From Endobacterium cereale (GTDB taxonomy: Bacteria > Pseudomonadota > Alphaproteobacteria > Rhizobiales > Rhizobiaceae), in the NCBI RefSeq assembly GCF_009617585.1, contig NZ_WIXI01000051.1, positions 496,001 to 560,000 of the forward strand: a stretch of 64,000 nt of DNA, read 5' to 3'. The notes beneath the pieces were generated by a model, which did no database searches, was not told the DNA's origin, and was given only the letters and a program-made list of their open reading frames with translations. The position numbers and the translations under genes are program-made. How positions within the stretch are numbered: position 1 is the first letter of the stretch; the number at the start of each line of letters is the position of its first letter. This document shows, one piece after another, positions 42,211 to 50,600 of the stretch.

Positions 42211-43668
42211 CTATTTGACGCGGCGCAGATAGGGCCTCGGCCCAGATGGACGCGACGTGTTGGCTGGCGCAGGCATGGGCGGGAATGCCGGCAGCGACGG
42301 CACAGGCTGGTTGAAAAGCCCGAGCTTCAACTCCATGCGGCCAAGGCTGCGTGACAGGGCACTCATGGCAAGCACTGTTTTTTCCACCACATTGGCATGA
42401 CCGCGTGCGCCCGCTTCCAGTTCGCGCGCCACCAGCTCGACCTCGCCGATGACAGTCACATCCTCGCGGCCGGCGCGGGCAAGTGTCGCTGCGCGATCCT
42501 CTATGGCTTCCATCTGCTGACCAAGCGCCTCGAGATCGGCCTGCGATTTTGCCATCACGTCAGCCGCCGAATTTGCCTTGGCGACGCCGGGCATGGTGAT
42601 GCCTGACAGCTTTCCGGCAGCGCGCGCCGCCCGATCGGCAAGCGTTCTCACCTCTTCCAGCAGAGCCCCGACATCCTTGCTGCCTCCAGTAGACTGAACG
42701 GCGCCGATGCCCAGGTTGAGCGAGGCAAAACTCGTGTCTCGAAAAATATTCTGAACGTCTTGCGCCGTCGCATTCATATCGGCCGAGGCTCTGGCAACAC
42801 TGTTGACCGCACTCTTAGCAGATGTGATCGCCTGAGCGCATTGCATGATTTCCGCGCGCAACCATGCGGCCAGCGCTGCCAGTTCCTGTGCTTCTTCCGC
42901 CCTCGCCGCCGCGCCATGGGTAAGCATGGACGCCGAACGGCGCAGTTCCACGATACCGCTGGCCTGATCGGCTCCTTGTCTTGCGAGTTCGGTGCTGGCT
43001 TCCAGCACGATGCCGGTATCGCGAACGACCATCGCATGACTTCCATCACCACCCATGTTTTCGGCAAGCATGATGGAAGCGCGATTGAAATGGATGCGCA
43101 CCGGCTCCAATTCCGGCGGCATGGACAGATCCAGCTGCAGGCCCAGTTCGCCATTGGCGAGACGGCGCAAGCCATCGGCAAGCTCTCCAACCGCCACCTG
43201 ACGAACCTGGTCCTCTACCGCCTGCTTGAGACGTTCTGTCGTCAGCTGTTCATCAATGCTCCGGCGATCCCGCCGGTCCTGCTCGGCGCGACGATTGCGA
43301 TCCGACAGGACCTGTCGCAAGCGAAAAAGCGATCGGCTGGATGCGCTGATGTCACCGCTGGATGCCAGCGTCAGACCAAGGCCCGGCACCGCATCGCCAC
43401 CGCGAGCCACTTCGGCGCTGAGCGTGCGTACCGACGTTTCGAGCCGGTCCAGCGGTGCCTGCACCAGCCGTGCCAGTGCAATCAAGGCTGCAAGCGTTGC
43501 CAGCAATGCGCCAGCGCCGACGACAGGAAGCCACAAGCCGGTTCCACCAGCCAGATCGATGGGGGCCGCCAGCGCCATCATGGCGCCAACGGCCAGAGCA
43601 TTGAGTATTAACAGAACGGAAAGGACCTGTACCGGCCGCGCCCGCAACTGAGTCACTATCGTCATCAT
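42211..43668 (-). CDS. Methyl-accepting chemotaxis-like protein with degenerate signalling domain
   Basis: 485 aa. Two N-terminal membrane helices (about 13-35 and 42-65) have almost no periplasmic loop between them, followed by a HAMP-like segment and coiled coil (about 65-260). A signalling region around 300-400 retains the chemoreceptor order (FRDTSFASLNLGIGAVQSTG, then LLEEVRTLADRAARAAGK), but the hairpin tip that contacts CheA (normally NLLALNAAVEAARAGE..G) is replaced. It may sense cytoplasmic or membrane signals without driving CheA, or serve as a scaffold. The C-terminal Pro-rich tail ends PYLRRVK. Confidence 0.75.
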   Translation of the reverse strand: MMTIVTQLRARPVQVLSVLLILNALAVGAMMALAAPIDLAGGTGLWLPVVGAGALLATLAALIALARLVQAPLDRLETSVRTLSAEVARGGDAVPGLGLTLASSGDISASSRSLFRLRQVLSDRNRRAEQDRRDRRSIDEQLTTERLKQAVEDQVRQVAVGELADGLRRLANGELGLQLDLSMPPELEPVRIHFNRASIMLAENMGGDGSHAMVVRDTGIVLEASTELARQGADQASGIVELRRSASMLTHGAAARAEEAQELAALAAWLRAEIMQCAQAITSAKSAVNSVARASADMNATAQDVQNIFRDTSFASLNLGIGAVQSTGGSKDVGALLEEVRTLADRAARAAGKLSGITMPGVAKANSAADVMAKSQADLEALGQQMEAIEDRAATLARAGREDVTVIGEVELVARELEAGARGHANVVEKTVLAMSALSRSLGRMELKLGLFNQPVPSLPAFPPMPAPANTSRPSGPRPYLRRVK

Positions 43669-43839
43669 GACCTCCTCCTCCCGTAAGTTCTGACGGGATT
43701 TATTTCAGCAACGGCTTATATGCTGGCGAAGTTTCAAACACCGTTGGAAGAGGATTAACCGTTCGTTAACAGGCCGTATGTTTTTGGTTTGTTCGCATTT
43801 GACTGGCCGTATTTCAGCGGTCGCTATAGGGTGGACGGC

Positions 43840-44349
43840 ATGACACAGACGATTCGCATCATCGGCATCGACCCGGGGCTTCGCCGTTGCGGCTGGGGTG
43901 TGATCGAAACGCTCGGCAATTCGCTGCGTTTCGTGGCATCCGGTACGGTGACATCCGATGGCGACATGGATTTGGCGTCGCGCCTGTGCCAGTTGCACGA
44001 TGGCCTCGCCGAAGTGGTGCACAGCTACCAGCCCAATGAAGCCGCCGTAGAACAGACCTTTGTCAACAAGGATGCGGTTGCCACGCTGAAACTCGGCCAG
44101 GCCCGTGGCATCGCCATGCTGGTGCCGGCCCGCGCCGGCCTGCCGGTCGCCGAATACGCGCCGAACGCGGTCAAGAAATCCGTCATCGGCGTCGGACATG
44201 GCGACAAGAAACAGATCCACATGATGCTGAAGATCCTGATGCCCAAGGTGGAATTCAAGGGCAATGACGCCGCCGACGCACTCGCGATCGCCATCTGCCA
44301 TGCCCACAATCGCGGCGGCAACCGCATGCGCCAGGCGCTGGCCGGCTAA
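43840..44349 (+). CDS. ruvC: Crossover junction endodeoxyribonuclease RuvC
   Basis: 169 aa from ATG 43840. The four catalytic acids sit in the expected contexts: RIIGIDPGLRRCGWG (Asp near 9), AAVEQTFVN (Glu near 68), and DAADALAIAICHAHN near 145. RuvC resolves Holliday junctions produced in recombination repair. The upstream longer frame to 43789 has no matching start. In this genome ruvC is not directly followed by ruvA; a toxin-antitoxin pair intervenes. Confidence 0.97.
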   Translation: MTQTIRIIGIDPGLRRCGWGVIETLGNSLRFVASGTVTSDGDMDLASRLCQLHDGLAEVVHSYQPNEAAVEQTFVNKDAVATLKLGQARGIAMLVPARAGLPVAEYAPNAVKKSVIGVGHGDKKQIHMMLKILMPKVEFKGNDAADALAIAICHAHNRGGNRMRQALAG

Positions 44350-44368
44350 GCCGGCGAAGAGTTTGTTC

Positions 44369-44402
44369 TTGACTTGTTCTCGAAGTAAGATAAATTCTTA
44401 CT
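44369..44402 (+). promoter_or_regulatory. Promoter with operator for the VapBC-like module
   Basis: A -35-like TTGACT at 44369-44374 is 16 nt from a -10-like TAAATT (44391-44396). AGTAAGA at 44384-44390 and TCTTACT at 44396-44402 form a perfect 7-bp inverted repeat over the -10, directly before AAAGGAG and the antitoxin start. This is the expected layout for autorepression by a toxin-antitoxin complex. Confidence 0.65.
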
Positions 44403-44417
44403 CAAAGGAGCAAGGCC

Positions 44418-44669
44418 ATGCGTGTGACATCCAAAGGACAGGTGACCATCCCCCGCGACTTGCGCGAACTGGCCGGCATCACGCCGAACAGCGAGGTCAT
44501 CTTTGGTGTCGAGGGCGGCGTCATCACCATTGCGCCGAAAAACGGCGTGACAGCGCAAGCCGACCGTGCGCGGCTCGACCGGTTTGTCTCGACACTCGAT
44601 CGGCTGGGCGGCACCGGTGATCAGGCCGTGGATGCCGACGAACTCATGCGCATCACCCGTGACCGGTAA
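44418..44669 (+). CDS. AbrB/MazE-type antitoxin
   Basis: 83 aa. The N-terminal half is a swapped-hairpin AbrB DNA-binding domain (MRVTSKGQVTIPRDLRELAG, then SEVIFGVEGGVITIAPK). The acidic C-terminal tail (DQAVDADELMRITRDR) would cap the toxin. Preceded by its own promoter and operator and AAAGGAG. The PIN toxin gene starts 6 nt later. VapB-type identity rests on pairing with a PIN gene. Confidence 0.9.
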   Translation: MRVTSKGQVTIPRDLRELAGITPNSEVIFGVEGGVITIAPKNGVTAQADRARLDRFVSTLDRLGGTGDQAVDADELMRITRDR

Positions 44670-44675
44670 CAGACA

Positions 44676-45107
44676 ATGACGACGCTGGTCGATACCAATA
44701 TTCTGGTGGATCTCGCCGTTCGCGATGAAACCTGGCTGGACTGGTCACGCGCGCAACTGCTGGCGGCGATGCAGCGCGGCAATGTCGTCATCAACCAGAT
44801 CATCTTTTCCGAATTTTCCTATCGTTATGACGATCTCGATACCGTCGAGGCGCTTCTGCCGCGTGAACAGTTCATTCGCGAAAACCTTCCATGGCCGGCG
44901 GCATTTGCCGCCTCCTATGCCTTTCGTCGTTATCGTTCGGCGGGCGGAAAACGCGAGCGGGTGCTGCCCGACTTTCTGATCGGTGCACACGCCACCATCC
45001 GCGGCTACAAACTGCTGACCCGCGATCCATCCGGTTATCGCAACTATTTTCCGGGCATAGACCTCATCTCGCCCGATACCCACCCTCTTTCAGGACAAGC
45101 CACATGA
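44676..45107 (+). CDS. PIN-domain toxin (VapC-like)
   Basis: 143 aa. The PIN acidic residues are in place: TLVDTNILVDL (Asp near 6), a Glu in IIFSEFSYR (near 46), and VLPDFLIGAHA (Asp near 103); DPSGYRNYF follows a Thr-Arg-Asp. VapC-type toxins cleave tRNA or rRNA. The last codon of the gene overlaps the ruvA start (ATGA, 45104-45107), so toxin translation is physically coupled to ruvA. Confidence 0.9.
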   Translation: MTTLVDTNILVDLAVRDETWLDWSRAQLLAAMQRGNVVINQIIFSEFSYRYDDLDTVEALLPREQFIRENLPWPAAFAASYAFRRYRSAGGKRERVLPDFLIGAHATIRGYKLLTRDPSGYRNYFPGIDLISPDTHPLSGQAT

Positions 45108-45718
45108 TCGGCAAGCTCAAAGGCACTATCGACGAGATCGGCGACGACTATGTGCTGATCGATGTGCATGGCGTCTGTTACGAAGCCTTCTGTTCCTCGC
45201 GCACTCTGTCGCGCATGAATGTCGGCGAAGCGGCGATCCTGTTCATCGAAACCTATGTGCGCGAAGACCAGCTGAAACTGTTCGGTTTCGTGTCGGCGCT
45301 GGAACGCGAATGGTTCAACCTGTTGCAGAGCGTGCAAGGCGTGGGTTCCAAGGTGGCGCTGGCGGTGCTCTCCACCCTCACCCCGGCAGAACTTGCCAAC
45401 GCCATCGCGCTACAGGACAAAACGGCGGTTTCGCGCGCACCGGGCGTAGGCCCGAAGGTGGCGGTGCGTCTCGTGACCGAATTGAAGAACAAGGCTCCGG
45501 CATTCGCCGGCGAGGCGGCCGGCAATATCGGCTTCAAACAGGAGTTGGGCGAAGGTGTCGCCTCCGCACCGGTTTCGGATGCCGTCTCGGCACTCACCAA
45601 CCTCGGATACTCGCGTGATCAGGCTGCCAATGCGGTGGCAGCGGCCATGAAGACTGCAGGCGAAGGTGCAGACAGCGCCAAGCTGATCCGGCTCGGCCTG
45701 AAGGAACTGGCACGCTGA
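45104..45718 (+). CDS. ruvA: Holliday junction branch migration protein RuvA
   Basis: 204 aa from ATG 45104 (MIGKLKGTIDEIGDDYVLID). It has the OB-fold N-terminal domain, two helix-hairpin-helix motifs (LLQSVQGVGSKVALAVL and RAPGVGPKVAVRLVTEL) and the C-terminal RuvB-interacting domain (DAVSALTNLGYSRDQAANAV). RuvA binds the junction and recruits RuvB. The longer frame upstream overlaps the PIN gene and was rejected. ruvB follows after 73 nt. Confidence 0.96.
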   Translation: MIGKLKGTIDEIGDDYVLIDVHGVCYEAFCSSRTLSRMNVGEAAILFIETYVREDQLKLFGFVSALEREWFNLLQSVQGVGSKVALAVLSTLTPAELANAIALQDKTAVSRAPGVGPKVAVRLVTELKNKAPAFAGEAAGNIGFKQELGEGVASAPVSDAVSALTNLGYSRDQAANAVAAAMKTAGEGADSAKLIRLGLKELAR

Positions 45719-45791
45719 CACCGATCGCGGCTGCGAAACGCGCTCATGTCGTGTATGGACTGGATAACTGGTTTCGAACGGAAATGCCCTT

Positions 45792-46832
45792 ATGACCGAT
45801 GACACCCGCCTCATCTCGCCGGAAAAGCGGGGCGAAGACCTCGACACGGCGCTGCGCCCGCAGTCGCTGGACGAGTTCACCGGCCAGGCGGAGGCCCGCG
45901 CCAACCTGAAGATCTTTATCGAGGCGGCGAAAAACCGTGGCGAGGCACTGGATCACGTCCTGTTCGTCGGCCCGCCGGGTCTCGGCAAAACCACGCTGGC
46001 GCAGATCATGGCCAAGGAGCTCGGGGTGAATTTCCGCTCCACCTCCGGCCCTGTCATTGCCAAGGCCGGCGATCTTGCAGCCCTTCTGACCAATCTCGAG
46101 GAACGAGACGTCCTCTTTATCGACGAAATCCACCGCCTCAACCCGGCCGTCGAGGAAATTCTCTATCCGGCCATGGAGGATTTTCAGCTCGACCTCATCA
46201 TCGGCGAAGGGCCGGCCGCGCGTTCCGTGAAGATCGATCTTTCCAAGTTCACGCTGGTTGCCGCCACCACCCGTATCGGCCTTCTGACCACACCGCTACG
46301 CGACCGTTTCGGCATTCCGGTGCGGCTGTCCTTCTATACGGTCGACGAACTGGAAGGCATCGTGCGTCGTGGCGCGCGGCTGATGGGCCTCAACATGACC
46401 GACGACGGCGCCCGCGAAATCGCACGACGCGCCCGCGGTACGCCACGCATCGCCGGCCGTCTTCTGCGCCGCGTGCGCGATTTCGCAGAAGTGGCGCGGG
46501 CGGAAGCCGTGACCAAGGAGATCGCCGACGAGGCACTGCTGCGTCTCAATGTCGACCACGCCGGTTTCGACCAGCTCGACAAACGGTACCTCAACATGAT
46601 CGCCGTGAATTTTGCCGGCGGCCCAGTCGGCATCGAAACCATCGCCGCCGGCCTTTCCGAGCCGCGCGATGCGATCGAGGACATTATCGAGCCCTACATG
46701 ATCCAGCAGGGTTTTATCCAGCGCACCCCGCGCGGCCGCGTTCTAACGGCAAACGCCTGGAAACATCTGGGGCTTCAGCCGCCGAAGGAAATGGAAGCCG
46801 CACAGTTTCGCATGAGCCTGGAAGACGAGTGA
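45792..46832 (+). CDS. ruvB: Holliday junction branch migration helicase RuvB
   Basis: 346 aa AAA+ motor. Walker A is FVGPPGLGKTTLA (about residues 57-69), Walker B is LFIDEIHRLNP, sensor 1 is AATTRIGLLTTPLRDRFGI and the C-terminal winged helix has the QGFIQRTPRGR signature. RuvB drives branch migration on the RuvA-junction complex. It ends 7 nt before a phosphoesterase gene, so the operon may continue. Confidence 0.98.
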   Translation: MTDDTRLISPEKRGEDLDTALRPQSLDEFTGQAEARANLKIFIEAAKNRGEALDHVLFVGPPGLGKTTLAQIMAKELGVNFRSTSGPVIAKAGDLAALLTNLEERDVLFIDEIHRLNPAVEEILYPAMEDFQLDLIIGEGPAARSVKIDLSKFTLVAATTRIGLLTTPLRDRFGIPVRLSFYTVDELEGIVRRGARLMGLNMTDDGAREIARRARGTPRIAGRLLRRVRDFAEVARAEAVTKEIADEALLRLNVDHAGFDQLDKRYLNMIAVNFAGGPVGIETIAAGLSEPRDAIEDIIEPYMIQQGFIQRTPRGRVLTANAWKHLGLQPPKEMEAAQFRMSLEDE

Positions 46833-46839
46833 TCCCGGC

Positions 46840-47730
46840 ATGCTGACAAGGCGAACCCTGATCAAAGGCGCCTTGACTGCCACGGCCAGCCTCCTGGCAT
46901 TGGCCGCCTACCCCTTTGTCGAAGTGATGGCGCGCCCGCGCATCACCCGCCATACGCTGACGCCGAATGGCTGGACGCCCGGCCTGAAACTGCGCATCGT
47001 TGCGCTTGCGGATATTCACGCCTGCAATCCGTGGATGACCGTCGACAGGATCAGGCAGATCTGCGCGACGGCAAACGGCTTGGGCGGTGATGTCATACTG
47101 CTACTGGGGGATTGTGTCACCGCGACCGATCTGGTGACCGACCCCATCGCACCATCGCAATGGGCATCCGCGCTGGCCACGCTGAAAGCACCGCTCGGTG
47201 TCCATGCTATCCTCGGCAATCACGATTACTGGCATGATGACGCTTTCCAGCTTGATCCCGACGGTCCAAACCTTGCCCATGAAGCGCTGAAAAACGCCGG
47301 CATCGCTACCTATGTTAATCAGGCGACAAGACTGGAGAAGGATGGAAATCCGTTCTGGCTAGCTGGTCTGGGCGACCAGATGGCGCTGCCCGGCCGGCGC
47401 TTTGGCGGGCTGGATGACCTGCCAGAAACCTCGCGCCAGATCACCGATACAGCGTCTGCAATCCTGATGGCACACGAGCCCGACATTTTTGCCCGCATGG
47501 ACGAGGCAAGCGAGAGCATGAGCCTTGTTCTCTCCGGCCACACCCATGGCGGCCAGATCAATATTTTCGGCTGGCGCCCCATGGCGGCGTCTGCCGGTTC
47601 GCGCCGATATCCGGCCGGACACTATCGCGAATTCGGGCGCGACCTGATTGTCTCGCGCGGGCTCGGCTGTTCCGTGCTACCGGTCAGGATTGGTTCGCGA
47701 CCGGAAATCAACGTCATAGAATTGGGGTAA
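46840..47730 (+). CDS. Calcineurin-like metallophosphoesterase
   Basis: 296 aa. The N-terminus (MLTRRTLIKGALTATASLLA) carries a twin Arg followed by a hydrophobic stretch, possibly a Tat signal or membrane anchor. The metal ligands appear in order: ALADIHACN, LGDCVTATD, GNHDYWHDD, AHEPDIF and SGHTHGGQIN. This is the YaeI-like phosphodiesterase group. It starts 7 nt after ruvB. Confidence 0.92.
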   Translation: MLTRRTLIKGALTATASLLALAAYPFVEVMARPRITRHTLTPNGWTPGLKLRIVALADIHACNPWMTVDRIRQICATANGLGGDVILLLGDCVTATDLVTDPIAPSQWASALATLKAPLGVHAILGNHDYWHDDAFQLDPDGPNLAHEALKNAGIATYVNQATRLEKDGNPFWLAGLGDQMALPGRRFGGLDDLPETSRQITDTASAILMAHEPDIFARMDEASESMSLVLSGHTHGGQINIFGWRPMAASAGSRRYPAGHYREFGRDLIVSRGLGCSVLPVRIGSRPEINVIELG

Positions 47731-47733
47731 TCC

Positions 47734-48246
47734 ATGCCGCAGGATCTGCGTATCCGCAAGAAATTCAAACCCGGCCGCCTGTTCCAGATGCGAATCGCCG
47801 GCCTTGCCTTTCGTAACGGCCATGTTCTGGTGCACCGCGCCGTGCACGAAACTTTTTGGACATTTCCGGGCGGCCGCGCCGAAATGGGTGAAACATCCGG
47901 GGAAACGCTTGCCCGCGAAATGGTCGAGGAACTGGGTGTCACCGCGGAAATCGGCCCGCTTCTCTGGGTGGTCGAGAACTTCTTCCATTATGAGGAGAAG
48001 GACTGGCACGAACTCGGCTTTTATTACCGCATGGAACTGCCGGAGAGTTTTGCCTTCCATCCGACCGATATCGTCCATCGTGTCATCGATACCCACGAAC
48101 TCGAGTTCAAATGGGTGAAAGCCACGACCGAAGCATTGAAGGCGCTCGACATCCCGCCCTACTTCATCGCCGACGAGATCGAGACCCTGCCAGCCTCACC
48201 GCGCCACGTCGTGTGGCGGGATGGCGATCTGGATGTGAAGGTGTGA
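47734..48246 (+). CDS. NUDIX hydrolase
   Basis: 170 aa. The Nudix box is present near residue 48: FPGGRAEMGETSGETLAREM, followed by VEELGV (pattern GX5EX7REUXEEXGU). The C-terminal part has FHPTDIVHRVID and EFKWVKATTEA, expected of small pyrophosphohydrolases. It starts 3 nt after the phosphoesterase gene and is probably in its operon. The substrate is unknown. Confidence 0.93.
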   Translation: MPQDLRIRKKFKPGRLFQMRIAGLAFRNGHVLVHRAVHETFWTFPGGRAEMGETSGETLAREMVEELGVTAEIGPLLWVVENFFHYEEKDWHELGFYYRMELPESFAFHPTDIVHRVIDTHELEFKWVKATTEALKALDIPPYFIADEIETLPASPRHVVWRDGDLDVKV

Positions 48247-48321
48247 GACTGGCCAGCACCTTCCCCCGACCTATCTGAGCACAAGAAACCGTTCCCCTGC
48301 TCAACCGAGGTTCGATATCGA

Positions 48322-48975
48322 ATGGCGCATTTCAAGATTATCTACGAAGGCACGCAATACACGCCCGCAATCATCTCAGGGCGCATGAACCTTTTCGAGC
48401 GCGACGGCAGCTGGAAGGGGCAGAAACCGGGGGAGATGATCGGTCTTTATCTGAGCCTCCAGGGAGAGCCGTTCACCTATGACATTCCCGAGGATCCGGA
48501 TGAGCATTTCGATCTCCAGCCCAATGTCGATACTCAGTGGCTGCAACTTCCGCTTTCTGCTTTCAGGGATCGAAATCTGCGCAGTCTCGATGGGATATCC
48601 ATCGTTTATGACGGGCCGGGATCGATCAATTCCCTGACGGGAGAGGAATGGGCAGAACCACCCGGCCTGCTCGGGACCTATGGCGACGACGCTTTCGGTC
48701 CCTCCCGCATCGATATCTCGATCGACGAAAACGCTCTCTGCCGGCTTCGTCTGCAGGGCGAAACCGAGGGCGGAACGGTGTTCGACGTGGACTATACCGC
48801 GCCCCTCGGCGTCAGTCTCACCAGTTACACCGGTCAGGACGGTGAGGATCGTCTTCGGCGCTGGTTCGATACAAGCCTGAAATGGGACGATTTCAGCTGG
48901 GAAAGAAGCGTTTTCGAGAACAGCGACGGCCCTGACCAGCACAGCCTGCAGGGCACGTTCGCCGCTGCAAGGTAG
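48322..48975 (+). CDS. Hypothetical protein, 217 aa
   Basis: Soluble, acidic, aromatic-rich. Recurring motifs such as EGTQYTPAIISGRM near the start and SRIDISIDENALCRLRLQG, TVFDVDYTAPLG, and WFDTSLKWDDFSWE suggest a beta-rich fold. No family recognised. The start at ATG 48322 is supported by the reading-frame boundary; there is no strong ribosome-binding site. It follows the NUDIX gene by 75 nt on the same strand. Confidence 0.65.
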   Translation: MAHFKIIYEGTQYTPAIISGRMNLFERDGSWKGQKPGEMIGLYLSLQGEPFTYDIPEDPDEHFDLQPNVDTQWLQLPLSAFRDRNLRSLDGISIVYDGPGSINSLTGEEWAEPPGLLGTYGDDAFGPSRIDISIDENALCRLRLQGETEGGTVFDVDYTAPLGVSLTSYTGQDGEDRLRRWFDTSLKWDDFSWERSVFENSDGPDQHSLQGTFAAAR

Positions 48976-48984
48976 CCTGCTTGC

Positions 48985-49018
48985 CAAAAAAACGGCCGCC
49001 GGACAGATGTCCGCGGCC
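48985..49018 (-). terminator. Rho-independent terminator of yebC
   Basis: On the minus strand CGGCCGCGGACA-TC-TGTCCGGCGGCCG (one mismatch) is followed by TTTTTTT. It lies about 57 nt past the yebC stop. Confidence 0.85.
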
Positions 49019-49074
49019 GCCGGGCTCCGATAAGCCTTAAGGCGAGAGTTAACCCCCGCCCCTTGTCAAAAAGA

Positions 49075-49821
49075 TCAGGCCGAAAGCTTGGCCATCACTT
49101 CATCAGAGACTTCGAAGTTGGAATAGACGGCCTGCACGTCGTCGTCGTCTTCCAGCGTTTCGATCAGCTTCATGATCGAGAGCGCCCTGTCTTCGTCGAC
49201 TTCGATCGGCGTTTGCGCCTTCCAGATCGCCTTGACGGTTTCGGCTTCGCCGAGCACGCCTTCCAGCGCCTTGGACACTTCGTTCATGTCCTCGAAGCCG
49301 CAATAGATCGTGTGGCCGTCTTCATCCGAAACGACGTCTTCTGCACCGGCTTCGATCGCCGCTTCCATGACCTTGTCGGCATCGCCGACGGAGGCCTTGT
49401 AGGTGATTTCGCCGACGTGGTCGAAGGAGAAGGATACCGAACCGGTTTCGCCAAGTGCGCCGCCGGCCTTGGAGAAGGTCGAACGCACGTTCGATGCGGT
49501 ACGATTACGGTTGTCGGTCAGCGCTTCGACGATGACCGCCGTGCCGCCCGGGCCGTAACCTTCGTAACGGATCGCGTCATAGGTCTCGGCATCGGCGCCG
49601 GAAGCCTTCTTGATGGCGCGGTCGATATTGTCCTTCGGCATGGACTGCGCCTTGGCGTTCTGTACGGCCAGACGAAGTGCAGCGTTCATGGTCGGGTCAG
49701 GCAGACCCGTCTTTGCGGCAACCGTGATTTCGCGCGCGAGCTTGGAGAACATCTTTGAACGGATACCGTCCTGCTTGCCCTTGCGGTGCATGATGTTCTT
49801 GAACTGTGAATGGCCAGCCAT
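49075..49821 (-). CDS. YebC/PmpR family transcriptional regulator
   Basis: 248 aa, the usual length. The N-terminus MAGHSQFKNIMHRKGKQDGI, the domain phrase RSKMFSKLAREITVAAK, NAALRLAVQNAKAQSMPKDN and RYEGYGPGGTAVIVEALTDN are diagnostic. The C-terminal region is acidic (EDDDDVQAVYSNFEVSDEVM). The family regulates expression and in some bacteria assists translation of proline-rich sequences. A strong terminator follows. Confidence 0.96.
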   Translation of the reverse strand: MAGHSQFKNIMHRKGKQDGIRSKMFSKLAREITVAAKTGLPDPTMNAALRLAVQNAKAQSMPKDNIDRAIKKASGADAETYDAIRYEGYGPGGTAVIVEALTDNRNRTASNVRSTFSKAGGALGETGSVSFSFDHVGEITYKASVGDADKVMEAAIEAGAEDVVSDEDGHTIYCGFEDMNEVSKALEGVLGEAETVKAIWKAQTPIEVDEDRALSIMKLIETLEDDDDVQAVYSNFEVSDEVMAKLSA

Positions 49822-50001
49822 GGCACCCCTGCATCATTTATAATGGAATGGCCGCCTTATAGTTTCGATGGCTTTGCTGTTCAAGAGGGCGTGGCCTTGG
49901 CGACGCAGCTCCTTTCCCCGCCTTTTCAAGGAACAAAGCCGTCGCTCGCATCGTTTTTGGCTGCGAACCCGAAAATGATCCCGACCAAGAGGAGAACACC
50001 G

Positions 50002-50505
50002 ATGGCAAGCCTGACAGAAGCACGCGAAGCCCCCGCCCGCCAGCTCTGGGACGAGATCGCCGAAATCCATGCCGGCATGCTCGGCATCGAAGGCGCGCGC
50101 GCCCATATGCAGCCGATGGCACCACACCCGGACCCGAAAACCAATACGATCTGGTTCTTCACGAAGACCGATACCGACCTCGCACAATCGATCAAACCCG
50201 GTACGCGCGGCTATTTCTGCGTGGTCGGAAAGAACCACGATTATCATGCCAGCCTCGGCGGCACGCTGGAGCTTCGCCACGATCCGGCAAAGATCGACGA
50301 ATATTGGAGCAGCGTCACGGCCGCATGGTACGAGGATGGCAAGGCCGATCCGAAATTGACGCTGATCGCCATGCATGTGGATGACGCCGACATCTGGGCC
50401 TCCACTGACAGCAAACTGAAATTCGGCTGGGAAATCGCCAAGGCCAATTATTCAGACGAAAAAATGCCGGACGTGGGCGTGAAACAGCATCTGGAATTTG
50501 CGTAA
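50002..50505 (+). CDS. Pyridoxamine 5'-phosphate oxidase-like (general stress protein 26 type)
   Basis: 167 aa from ATG 50002, preceded by AAGAGGAGAA. The split-barrel flavin fold shows ARQLWDEIAEIHAGMLGIEG, TIWFFTKTDTDLAQSIKPGT, VVGKNHDYHASLGGTLELRH and KLTLIAMHVDDADIWAST. This is the general-stress group of PNPOx-like proteins; flavin binding is typical and the reaction is unknown. The longer frame to 49810 overlaps the divergent yebC start and was rejected. A strong terminator follows. Confidence 0.88.
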   Translation: MASLTEAREAPARQLWDEIAEIHAGMLGIEGARAHMQPMAPHPDPKTNTIWFFTKTDTDLAQSIKPGTRGYFCVVGKNHDYHASLGGTLELRHDPAKIDEYWSSVTAAWYEDGKADPKLTLIAMHVDDADIWASTDSKLKFGWEIAKANYSDEKMPDVGVKQHLEFA

Positions 50506-50534
50506 AACGCCGGTTTGGTGGAGATGTTCGGGAG

Positions 50535-50564
50535 CCGCGGATGAAAATCCGCGGTTTCTTTTTT
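50535..50564 (+). terminator. Rho-independent terminator after the PNPOx-like gene
   Basis: CCGCGGAT-GAAA-ATCCGCGG is followed by TTTCTTTTTT, 30 nt past the stop. Confidence 0.93.
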
Positions 50565-50600
50565 GGTAGAGGGACAGAGCTGCACGCGCGTCTTTCCGCA

